Assembly (NCBI RefSeq): GCF_030269445.1
Contig: NZ_BSTJ01000011.1
Coordinates: 186,001-250,000, forward strand
Reading direction: 5' to 3'
DNA from: Actinoallomurus iriomotensis
Lineage (GTDB): Bacteria > Actinomycetota > Actinomycetes > Streptosporangiales > Streptosporangiaceae
Length of the DNA: 64,000 bases
Of the stretch, positions 9,088-16,591 are shown piece after piece. A program made the position numbers and the translations under genes. Within the stretch, counting starts at the first letter, position 1. Each line of letters begins with the position of its first letter. The notes under the pieces are model-generated. The model saw only the letters and a program-made list of their open reading frames with translations, was not told where the DNA came from and ran no database searches.

Positions 9088-9173
9088 GATCTCTCTCCTT
9101 CACCTGGTGACGGACCCCGCCGGCCGATCCGTGCGACGGGTCTCGTCCGCTGCCCTACCCACGAGAAGCGGTC

Positions 9174-9812
9174 TCACGGGCGGCCCGGCGGCTTCGCGGC
9201 CGAACCTTGGACGCCGTTCAGCAGGCGTTCCAGTGCGTAGTCCCAGCGGTCGTCGAATCCGGTCAGAGTACGGCCGGCCTCCGCGGTCATCCGGGCGAAC
9301 ATCGGGTGCTCGCCGCCACCGACGACCGATTCGATGTACGGGACCTGCCGCCGCATCCAGCCGGCGAGGTCCAGGCCGGTGCGTCTCTGACCCTCCTGAT
9401 CGGCGAGTTCGATCTGCACGAACCCGTGGACGTGGACGAAGATCATGCTCATGGTGGTGAGCATCGCGTCCATGCTCAGCCCCAGATCGTCCAGGACTCC
9501 GAGGACCTGCTCGAAGAGCCGGATCCGGTTGGGGCTCGCGGCCTGGCGCCGTAGGCCGAGTTCCGCCAGCCAGGGGTGGCGGTGCATGGCCGACCGCATG
9601 CGGTCCGCCAGGCCGCGTACCTCGCCCCGCCAGTCGCCGCGCGCCGTACCGTCCGGGCGGAGGAACTCGGCGGTGACGGCGTCGACCATCAGTTCGATGA
9701 GCTCGTCCTTGCCGGTGATGTAGGAGTACGGCGACATCGGGCCGGCGTCCAGGTCGGACGCCAGCCGTCGCATGGACAGAGCGACCAGGCCCTCGGCGTC
9801 CCGGCGTTCGCC
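9174..9812 (-). pseudogene. TetR-family regulator lacking its N-terminus
   Basis: The frame carries most of a TetR regulator: DAEGLVALSMRRLASDLDAG (part of the helix-turn-helix), TGKDELIELMVDAV and then a full TetR_C-type ligand domain ending at 9174. The first helix of the DNA-binding domain and any start codon at the expected distance are missing. From about 9812 the DNA matches an ATP synthase subunit gene on the other strand. A long upward extension of the same frame is antisense to that gene. Some substitutions in the recognition region (PYSYITGKDE) also look relaxed. Probably non-functional. Confidence 0.6.
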
Positions 9813-10448
9813 CGGCCGGCGCTCGTGCCCGGCCGGATGCAGAATCTCGGCGAGCTGGCCTACCTGTTCGTCCGCGACCAGATCGCCCGGCCGATGATGG
9901 GCGTCCGGGGCGACCGCTGGATGGCGCTCCTGCTCTCCCTGTTCTTCTTCGTCTGGATGGCGAACCTCATGGCGGTGGTGCCGCCGGCCCAGTTCCCGGT
10001 GACCGGGCACATCGCCTTTCCCGCCGTGCTCGCCGCGCTGGTGTACGTGGTCATGTGGGTGGTGGGCGTCCGGAACCACGGTCTGATCGGCTTCGTCAGG
10101 CACGCCACCTGCCCGCCGGGCCTGTCCAGGGCCGAGACCGCTCTCGTCGCGCCGCTGGAGTTCTTGTCCACGTTCGTCCTGCGGCCGTTCATGCATGCCG
10201 TGCGGCTGTTCGCCACCATGTTCGCCGGCCATCTGCTCGTGGCTCTCTTCGCGACGGTCGGCTACCACTTCCTCATCCAGGCGCCGACGCCGCTCGGTGT
10301 GCCCGTCGGCGTCGTCGGCGTCGCCTTCACGGTCGTCGTGACCGCCCTGGAGGTGTTCGTCCAGGCCGTGCAGGCGTACGTGTTCACCCTGATCGCCGCC
10401 TACTCCATCGGCGACGCGTGCCGGGCCCCCGTCAAGGGTTCCGGCTGA
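9813..10448 (+). pseudogene. atpB: Orphan F0 ATP synthase subunit a (AtpB), N-terminally truncated
   Basis: The translation from PALVPGRMQNLGELAYLF to the stop is clearly subunit a of F0: the FFFVWMANLM helix, the VRLFATMFAGHL helix with the proton-translocating arginine, and the C-terminal VQAYVFTLIAAYSI helix. The first 50-60 residues of the family (signal and first span) are absent. No other atp gene flanks it, so it is not the housekeeping copy. An ATG at 9837 could still start a shortened protein of 203 residues. The last 17 bases overlap the convergent ABC permease gene. Confidence 0.7.
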
Positions 10449-11286
10449 AGCGGCGGCTCGCCAGGGCGAGCATCGCGACGCCCGCCACGACGATGCATGC
10501 CAGTTCGAGGAGCACGGGTGGACGCCAGCCGCCCCACCGTGGTCCGTCGAACAGCGTCGCGGGTACGGGGCCCGGCAGGCGGGCGACGGTCGTACGGCGG
10601 AGCGCGTCGACGGCGTAGCTCACCGGGTTGACCAGGACCGCGGAGAACAGCCAGCCGGGCAGGCCGCTCACCGGGAACATCGCTCCGGACAGGAAGATGA
10701 GCGGCATCGTGACGATGCTCAGTACGGCGTAGAAGGACTCGGTGCGGGTGATCGCTATGGCGAGCAGGACACCGAGCGCGGTCATCATGAACGCGTTGAT
10801 CACCATTTCGCCCAGCAGGAGGGCGAGCGTGATCGGGTCGTAGGGCAGCCGGGCGATCCCGGCCAGCGGCAGGAGCAGGGCGCCCTGGCAGGTGGCGATG
10901 CTGGCGCCTCCCAGGCATCGGCCGATGAGCACGGTCTCCCGGCGTACGGGGGCCATGACGATCTCACGGAGAAAGCCCGACTGCCGGTCGGTCACCAGCG
11001 CGACACCGGCGGAGATGGCCGGGGCCTGAACCGTCATCATCAACATGCCCGGGAACAGGAAGGTCCGGTAGTCGGCGCCTCCGGGGGTGGCGGGCAGCAG
11101 CGAGGCCAGGCCCGCGCCCAGGACCGTGAGCATCATGATCGGCTGGAGCACGGTGACGAGGATCTTGAATCGGTCGCGGCGGTAGTGCAGCATGTCGCGT
11201 TGCCAGATCACCAGCAGGGCGGCCAGCTCGCCGGTGAGCCGCCGGGCGGCCCGGGGGGCGGCCAGAGCGGGTGCCGGTACGTTCAT
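10432..11286 (-). CDS. ABC-2 type transporter permease (DrrB-like)
   Basis: A 284-residue permease with about six membrane segments and the conserved ABC-2 block DRQSGFLREIVMAPVRR in the middle, as in daunorubicin-exporter DrrB proteins. ATG 11286 overlaps the ATPase stop by four bases, giving a coupled ATPase-permease pair. The 3' end overlaps the orphan atpB by 17 bases. The pair lies divergent from a lanthipeptide precursor and synthetase, so it is the likely exporter of the modified peptide or an immunity pump. That role is inferred from position. Confidence 0.88.
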   Translation of the reverse strand: MNVPAPALAAPRAARRLTGELAALLVIWQRDMLHYRRDRFKILVTVLQPIMMLTVLGAGLASLLPATPGGADYRTFLFPGMLMMTVQAPAISAGVALVTDRQSGFLREIVMAPVRRETVLIGRCLGGASIATCQGALLLPLAGIARLPYDPITLALLLGEMVINAFMMTALGVLLAIAITRTESFYAVLSIVTMPLIFLSGAMFPVSGLPGWLFSAVLVNPVSYAVDALRRTTVARLPGPVPATLFDGPRWGGWRPPVLLELACIVVAGVAMLALASRRFSRNP

Positions 11287-12308
11287 CGCCCGGCCTCCGG
11301 CTGGTCGGTCTCGCGGATGGTGCGTCCGGTGTAGTGGAAGAACACGTCGTCGAGGCTCGGCCGCGTGACGGTGACCGATCGGATCGTGACGGTGAGGGCC
11401 GAGCACATGCGGGGCACGAAGGCGGCACCGTCTTCGACACGGAGCCACAGGGAGTCGCCGTCGGCGACGGCGTCGAGGCCGAACCGGTCGCGCAGTTGCG
11501 CGGTGGCGGCCCGGTCGTCGTTCGTGCGGAGTTCGACGCGGTCCGCGCCGATCACGGTCTTGAGCGCCGCAGGGGTGTCCTCGGCGATGATCTGGCCGTC
11601 GTCGATGATGGCGATGCGGTCGCAGTGCTCGGCCTCATCCAGGTAGTGCGTCGTCAGGAAGAGCGTGATCCCCTCTTGGCGTCGTAGCCGATGCAGGTGG
11701 TCCCAGATCTGGGCGCGTGTCTGCGGGTCGAGGCCGATGGTCGGTTCGTCCAGGAACAGCACACGGGGTCGATGCATGAGACCGCGCACGATTTCCAGGC
11801 GGCGTTTCATGCCGCCGGAGAAGGTCCCCACGAGGGAGTCGCGCCGGTGGCTCAGGCCGGCCAGGTCCAGCAGCTCCCGCGCACGTGTCTGGGCGGTGGA
11901 TGCCGGGACGCCGTGAAGGCGCGCGTGGAAACGGAGGTTCTCCCAGGCGGTGAGCCCCTGGTCGAGAGTCGTGTCCTGGAAGACCAGCCCGATATGGCGC
12001 CGTACCTGGTGCGCGTCGGTGGTCACGTCATGGCCGGCGACCCGGGCCCGTCCGGCGGACGGCGCCGTCAGTGTGCACAGCATCGCGATGGTGGTGGTCT
12101 TCCCGGCGCCGTTGGGGCCGAGGAAACCGAACGTCTGACCGGCCGGAACGGTCAGGTCGATCCCTCGTACGGCGGGCCCCTCCGGATAGGACTTGGCCAG
12201 GCCACGAGCGTGGATGACCGGCACCGCCGCCGCGGCGCTCGGCGAGGATCCGGCGTCCTCGCTGCCGGGAGCGGACCGGCTGTCGCCGGGGGGCAAACGG
12301 GTGGTCAT
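11283..12308 (-). CDS. ABC transporter ATP-binding protein (DrrA-like)
   Basis: A 341-residue ATPase: Walker A GPNGAGKTTT, Q-loop VFQDTT, signature FSGGMKRRLEI, Walker B VLFLDEP and the switch histidine in LTTHYLDEAE. A C-terminal extension of the DrrA type ends near SLDDVFFHYTGR. I prefer ATG 12308 because GGGAGATCAG precedes it; an ATG at 12320 is also possible. The first 30 residues are Pro/Ser/Ala rich and variable. It shares a 117-base divergent control region with the lanthipeptide precursor gene. Confidence 0.9.
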   Translation of the reverse strand: MTTRLPPGDSRSAPGSEDAGSSPSAAAAVPVIHARGLAKSYPEGPAVRGIDLTVPAGQTFGFLGPNGAGKTTTIAMLCTLTAPSAGRARVAGHDVTTDAHQVRRHIGLVFQDTTLDQGLTAWENLRFHARLHGVPASTAQTRARELLDLAGLSHRRDSLVGTFSGGMKRRLEIVRGLMHRPRVLFLDEPTIGLDPQTRAQIWDHLHRLRRQEGITLFLTTHYLDEAEHCDRIAIIDDGQIIAEDTPAALKTVIGADRVELRTNDDRAATAQLRDRFGLDAVADGDSLWLRVEDGAAFVPRMCSALTVTIRSVTVTRPSLDDVFFHYTGRTIRETDQPEAGR

Positions 12309-12356
12309 CTGATCTCCCATGGTTCATGGTGCGTGGTGCTCGAACGTCGCCTTCTA

Positions 12357-12384
12357 TTGCCGTCCAGCACCGTTATGTTACTCT
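12357..12384 (+). promoter_or_regulatory. Candidate promoter of the lanthipeptide precursor
   Basis: TTGCCG, a 16-base spacer and TACTCT lie 42-70 bases upstream of the precursor start. The match to a vegetative actinomycete promoter is fair only. Confidence 0.3.
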
Positions 12385-12425
12385 GTGCATGCATTCAGTG
12401 ACAGAGAGTGACCAAGGAGGAGAGC

Positions 12426-12581
12426 ATGCTTACGCTGACCGAACCCCGCGACGCCGGTGTGATCGAGCCGGAGTCCCTGGCCGCCGTACCGTCGGAGGCG
12501 CCGGAGTTCCAGGCCAACAGCTGCACGGTGTGTCACTGGGGGATGACCAAGCTGTGCGACGACTTCAGCACCCAGGCCTGA
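12426..12581 (+). CDS. Lanthipeptide precursor peptide (LanA-like), 51 residues
   Basis: A small gene with a near-perfect ribosome-binding site (AAGGAGGA) nine bases before ATG. The peptide has an acidic leader (residues 1-30, with an ESLAAVPSEAPEF stretch) and a C-terminal part containing Cys33, Cys36 and Cys44 with Ser32, Thr34, Thr41, Ser48 and Thr49 as possible dehydration sites, plus a His-Trp-Gly after Cys36. Three cysteines allow up to three thioether rings. It lies 141 bases upstream of a lanthipeptide synthetase gene, with a strong hairpin between. The leader/core boundary near Gln29-Ala30 is a guess. Confidence 0.8.
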   Translation: MLTLTEPRDAGVIEPESLAAVPSEAPEFQANSCTVCHWGMTKLCDDFSTQA

Positions 12582-12632
12582 CCGGGCGACCGTGCTGACG
12601 CCCGCGGCGAGCGTGCTCTGACCGCCGGGCGA

Positions 12633-12670
12633 CCGAGGGGCCATCGAACGTGATGGTCCCTCGGGCTTTT
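12633..12670 (+). terminator. Hairpin with T-run between precursor and synthetase
   Basis: CCGAGGG...CCCTCGG with inner GCCATC/GATGGT pairing forms a stem of about 13 pairs followed by GCTTTT. As in many RiPP loci it could let some transcripts pass, so that precursor mRNA exceeds synthetase mRNA. Confidence 0.7.
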
Positions 12671-12722
12671 CACGGACCGGCCGTGCGCCGGCGAGGAGTA
12701 TCGAGCGGGAAGGCCGGCGAAC

Positions 12723-15326
12723 ATGCCCATCGACACCGCCCTCGGGCCCCAAGAGGAAGCCGTCCGTGCCGCACTGGCCGAGTCGGTCGCCGGACACTCC
12801 CGGCCGCACCACCCGAACGGCATGTGGCTCGTCGTCGAGGATCCGGGGTTCCGGCTTCCACCGCAGGGCTGGAAGATCCACCTGGCCGCGCGCCCCGTGA
12901 CGCTGCTGGAGACGCTCCGGCGGAGCCTGCCCGCGCTGCTGTCCGTTCCCTGCCACTTCAAGGTCATCAGGTCCGGCCCGCTGTTGCGGGACCTCAACTC
13001 CTCCAACAACCATCCCGGCTCGATCGGTAAGGCCGTGACGATCTATGCCGACGAAGCCGATGTGGTGGATCTGGCCCGTCGGCTCGCCGCCGACCTCGCC
13101 GGGCTGGAGGGGCCCCGCGTCTACAGCGACCGTCGCGTCGCACCGGACGCCCCCGTCTACTACCGGTACGGGCCCTTCCGCGCGACCTACGCCGACAACG
13201 ACGATGGCGACCTGGAACTCGTCGTCACCGGCCCGGACGGCCGGACGTCGCCGGGCGCCGCGGGCGAATCCTTCTGGCAGCCTCCGTGGGCCCCCGACCC
13301 TTTCGCCGCCGCCGCCGTCGAGCGCGCCGGCGAGGCCGGGGCAGCCATGCTCGGCGGGCGCTATGAGGTGGTCCGGGCGCTGACCCGCAACGGCAAGGGC
13401 GTCGTGTACCGAGCGGTCGACCTCGCCGGAGACCGGGAAGTGATCATCAAGGAGGCGCGGGCCTTCGTCAACGAGGACTCCCGGGGACGCGACTCGCGGG
13501 CTCGGTTGCGCAACGAGCGGTACGTGCTGGAGAAGCTGCGCGGCCTCGACGGGATACCCACGGTGGTCGACCACTTCCGGCACGGCGACCGCGAATATCT
13601 CGCCATCACCGACATGGGCGCGCTGGTGCTCGGCCGGGACGTCGCCGAGAACGGGCTCTACACCGCCGACCCGGCGCCACGCGGCCGGAGCCTTCCCCGG
13701 CTGGCCGCCGCGTTGGGTGCGCTCCTCGACCAGGTGCATGAGCGAGGGGTGCTGGTACGCGACGTCGGCCCGACCAACATCGTTCTCGACGGCGCCACGG
13801 GCCGTCCCTGCCTGGTCGACTTCGAGATCAGCCATGTCGAGGGCCCGCAGATGTTCGGGTGGACCCCCGGCTACAGCCCGCCCGAACAAGAACGCGACGA
13901 GCCGGCCACCGTGGAGGCCGACTACTACTCCTTGGGCGCCACACTTTTCTACGCCGCGACGGGCCTGCCGCCGACCTGGCTCACCGACGATCCGTACAAC
14001 CACGACACCGAGCGCGCCGCCGCCGTCCTGGACGGGCGTGGCGGAATCAGCGACACGATCCTCGGGCTGCTGGCCGCCGACACCGGACGACGGCGGATGG
14101 CGGCGGACGCGATCCGCTCGGGCCGCTTCCGCGGCGAACCCGCGGTCCCGCCCTCCTCGCATGCCCCTGTACGGTCCGCCGCCGAGCGGACCCGTCGGCT
14201 GAACACGGCGATCGAGCACAGCGTCACGGAGGTCTCGCGGTACGCCGTCCGGCTCATGGCCGGCACGGATCTCACCGGCGGCATCGTGGCCAGCCCCGTC
14301 AACGTCTACCGCGGCGGCGCCGGCATCGGCATGGAGCTGTTGCACCACGGGCCCGCTCAGGACCTGGCGCGGGCCCTGGCCTACTGGACCAGCGGGCAGC
14401 GGACCCTGCGCCACGGCCGGCCCGCGTTCTACACGGGCGACACGGGCATCGCCGTCTTCCTCGCCGCGGCCGGCATCACGCTGGACGACGACATCCTGGT
14501 CTCCCTCGCCGAGCCCATGGCCCGGCCGGTGCTCTCCCGCGTGACCGCGGACGATCAGCACAACGGCCTGGCGGGCATCGGCACCGGGCAACTGCTGGCG
14601 TGGCGGCTCACCGATGACGCCCGCCGCAGGGACCTCGCCGCGGAGTGCGCGGCACGGCTCCTCGCGAGCGACTCGGCCCTGACCGAGGAGACGCCCGACT
14701 ACGCCGACTGCGCGCAGGTGTCGCGCACCCTGGGTTTCTCGCACGGCCTCGCCGGGATCGTGCACTTCCTGCTCACCTACCGGGCGGTCGCGACGGGCGA
14801 CGCCGTCGAACCCGCCCTGCGCAAGCGATGCGACCTGCTTGCCCAGCATGTGGTGCCACTGATCGACGCCGCCAGGTCCCCCTCGGCCAAGCCGATGCAC
14901 GCGTCGTTCTGCCAGGGGCTCGCCGGGATCGGCGCGACACTCGTACGGGCCGCCCACGAGCTCGGCGCGGACGGTCATCTGGATCTGGCCCGCGAAGCGG
15001 CCGCGGCCTGCCGCGATCTCGCGCCGCGCATGTACGCGCTCACACAGTGCTGCGGGCTGGCCGGAATCGGGGAGTTCTTCCTCGACCTCGTCCAGCTGAC
15101 GGGAGACGAGACGTACCTCGGCCAGGCGCACCGGGTCGCCGACCTGATCCTCGACAGGGCCGGCGGGCCGGCCGACGCCCCCGTCTTCCCCGACACCTCG
15201 CTCCACGGCAGCAGCGGGAGCTGGTCGACCGGCACCGCGGGCGTCCTGACCTTCCTACGCAGGCTTCGTGACCCCGGCTCGCCGCGGCTGTGGCTGGACC
15301 CCGTGGCCTATAGCCGATCGGCGTAG
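12723..15326 (+). CDS. LanL-like three-domain lanthipeptide synthetase with CCG-type cyclase site
   Basis: An 867-residue enzyme predicted to phosphorylate Ser/Thr of the precursor, eliminate phosphate and close thioether rings. Residues about 1-200 form the lyase-like N-terminal domain (RDLNSSNNHPGSIGK). A Ser/Thr kinase follows with a glycine-rich region near 211, Lys243, the catalytic loop VRDVGPTNIVL near 342 and DFE at 366. The LanC-like cyclase comes after about 490, with FSHGLAG, Cys730 in SFCQGLAG and Cys776-Cys777 in QCCGLAG. Three cysteines at the zinc-ligand positions favour class IV (LanL) over class III, which lacks them. The usual Cys-His pair is Cys-Cys here. Its 3' end overlaps a convergent protease gene by 19 bases. 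Confidence 0.85.
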   Translation: MPIDTALGPQEEAVRAALAESVAGHSRPHHPNGMWLVVEDPGFRLPPQGWKIHLAARPVTLLETLRRSLPALLSVPCHFKVIRSGPLLRDLNSSNNHPGSIGKAVTIYADEADVVDLARRLAADLAGLEGPRVYSDRRVAPDAPVYYRYGPFRATYADNDDGDLELVVTGPDGRTSPGAAGESFWQPPWAPDPFAAAAVERAGEAGAAMLGGRYEVVRALTRNGKGVVYRAVDLAGDREVIIKEARAFVNEDSRGRDSRARLRNERYVLEKLRGLDGIPTVVDHFRHGDREYLAITDMGALVLGRDVAENGLYTADPAPRGRSLPRLAAALGALLDQVHERGVLVRDVGPTNIVLDGATGRPCLVDFEISHVEGPQMFGWTPGYSPPEQERDEPATVEADYYSLGATLFYAATGLPPTWLTDDPYNHDTERAAAVLDGRGGISDTILGLLAADTGRRRMAADAIRSGRFRGEPAVPPSSHAPVRSAAERTRRLNTAIEHSVTEVSRYAVRLMAGTDLTGGIVASPVNVYRGGAGIGMELLHHGPAQDLARALAYWTSGQRTLRHGRPAFYTGDTGIAVFLAAAGITLDDDILVSLAEPMARPVLSRVTADDQHNGLAGIGTGQLLAWRLTDDARRRDLAAECAARLLASDSALTEETPDYADCAQVSRTLGFSHGLAGIVHFLLTYRAVATGDAVEPALRKRCDLLAQHVVPLIDAARSPSAKPMHASFCQGLAGIGATLVRAAHELGADGHLDLAREAAAACRDLAPRMYALTQCCGLAGIGEFFLDLVQLTGDETYLGQAHRVADLILDRAGGPADAPVFPDTSLHGSSGSWSTGTAGVLTFLRRLRDPGSPRLWLDPVAYSRSA

Positions 15327-16258
15327 CGGTACAAGGCCCACACTCCGTCATCGAAGTCCGGGCTCCACAACGAGGTGTTGGCCAGGTCGGTGTTGGTGGT
15401 CACTCCGCCGATGTAGCCCCGGCCGGTCGCCGCGTCGAAATCCTCCAGCCACGGGCCTCCGCTGGCACCGGTGGTCAGCGGACACGCCATCCGCAGGCGG
15501 CGCCCGGCCGGCACGGTGACGCCCTGACAGGAGAACTGCCGGTCTCCGGGGTAGGGCGGCAGGAAGGGGTACCCGAGGATCGTCAGCCGCCGCGTCCGAG
15601 ACGAGGATCCGACGCGAATCCCGTTGCCGCCGACCGCATCGACCAGCGATCCGCCATCGGCGGCGGCCACCTTCACGAAGGCCACGTCGAGGCCCGGCTC
15701 CGTCCGCCCCACCCAGCCGGTGAAGGCGGCCAGCCAGGTCGCGCGCCAGATCCCGTACGGCCGTCGGCCGCGATCGAAGAAGGGAACGAACACCCAGTTC
15801 TGATGCCAGCCGCCGTCCCGGTCGTACACGCAGTGACCCGCGGTACTGATCAGATTTCTGGACGGGCTACTGACCGCCGCGGCGGAGCATGAGTAGTCCC
15901 GGCCGCTGGCGGAGCTCCGGAAGAAGACCTTCCCCACCGTCCGGCTGCTGATCCGACCCGTGCTCGTCTTCTGAGCCACGGCCCGTACGGGCGGGAGCCG
16001 CCGACCGGCATCAGGACGGCCCCCCGGCACATGGTCGGCCGCTTCCATCCGATCGGCGGTCCAGTAATCGGCGACGGCGGCGTCGGCCGACACCCGCTTC
16101 CGGGCCATCGCCCGAAGCACTCCGGCGCTGAGCGGAGCCCGGACCGCCACCGGAGCCCGCGCCTCCTCCGGTCCGGCGGCCGTCGCCGCTCCCACGCGAT
16201 CGGTCGGGGCGAGGAGGATCGGCAACGACACCATGGTGCGCAGTACAAGGCGTCTCAC
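15308..16258 (-). CDS. Secreted V8-like trypsin-family serine protease
   Basis: A 316-residue S1-type protease. The GTG at 16258 gives an N-terminus with two arginines and a hydrophobic stretch (LVLRTMVSLPILLAP), a plausible export signal. A propeptide-like region precedes the catalytic domain. Triad residues are visible in STAGHCVYD (His), LDVAFVKV (Asp) and TTGASGGPW (Ser). The compact layout resembles V8/glutamyl endopeptidases. It is convergent with, and overlaps, the lanthipeptide synthetase gene. The precursor leader is rich in glutamate, so a role in leader removal outside the cell is possible, but unproven. Confidence 0.85.
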   Translation of the reverse strand: MRRLVLRTMVSLPILLAPTDRVGAATAAGPEEARAPVAVRAPLSAGVLRAMARKRVSADAAVADYWTADRMEAADHVPGGRPDAGRRLPPVRAVAQKTSTGRISSRTVGKVFFRSSASGRDYSCSAAAVSSPSRNLISTAGHCVYDRDGGWHQNWVFVPFFDRGRRPYGIWRATWLAAFTGWVGRTEPGLDVAFVKVAAADGGSLVDAVGGNGIRVGSSSRTRRLTILGYPFLPPYPGDRQFSCQGVTVPAGRRLRMACPLTTGASGGPWLEDFDAATGRGYIGGVTTNTDLANTSLWSPDFDDGVWALYRYADRL

Positions 16259-16387
16259 GTCCCGATGCCTATCACGGACCGGAGCCGGATCCGGGAGGAA
16301 CGGAGTGCGGTGTTCCCAGCGTCCGGGTCGTACGGACGTCATTCGGCGGGTATGTCCCTGAACAGGGACTTTGTAAGGAGGCGCGAC

Positions 16388-16561
16388 ATGGCGCTGTTCT
16401 TGGCCCTCATCCTCGTGGCGGTGGGACTCGGCATCGCGGGGTGGGTGGTGAAAGGCCTCTTCTTCCTGCTGATCATCGGGATCGTGGTCTTCATCGCCGA
16501 CCTGGTGTTCGGCGGAATCCGGATCGGCCGCCGTCACGGCGGCACCCGCGCCGTGCACTGA
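16388..16561 (+). CDS. Small hydrophobic membrane protein, 57 residues
   Basis: A short gene with AAGGAGGC before the ATG. It encodes two closely spaced hydrophobic helices (residues 2-19 and 23-41) and a basic, His/Arg/Gly-rich tail. It belongs to the small 'hydrophobic protein' type widespread in actinomycetes, whose role is unknown. It runs convergent to the DUF4132 gene with a 30-base gap. Confidence 0.7.
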   Translation: MALFLALILVAVGLGIAGWVVKGLFFLLIIGIVVFIADLVFGGIRIGRRHGGTRAVH

Positions 16562-16591
16562 CTCGCCGGGTCCCGGCCGACCGCGGACCGC

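Noticed and set aside
12378-15206. A 942-codon minus-strand frame opposite the lanthipeptide synthetase
   Set aside because: Antisense shadow; the plus strand carries clear kinase and cyclase motifs.
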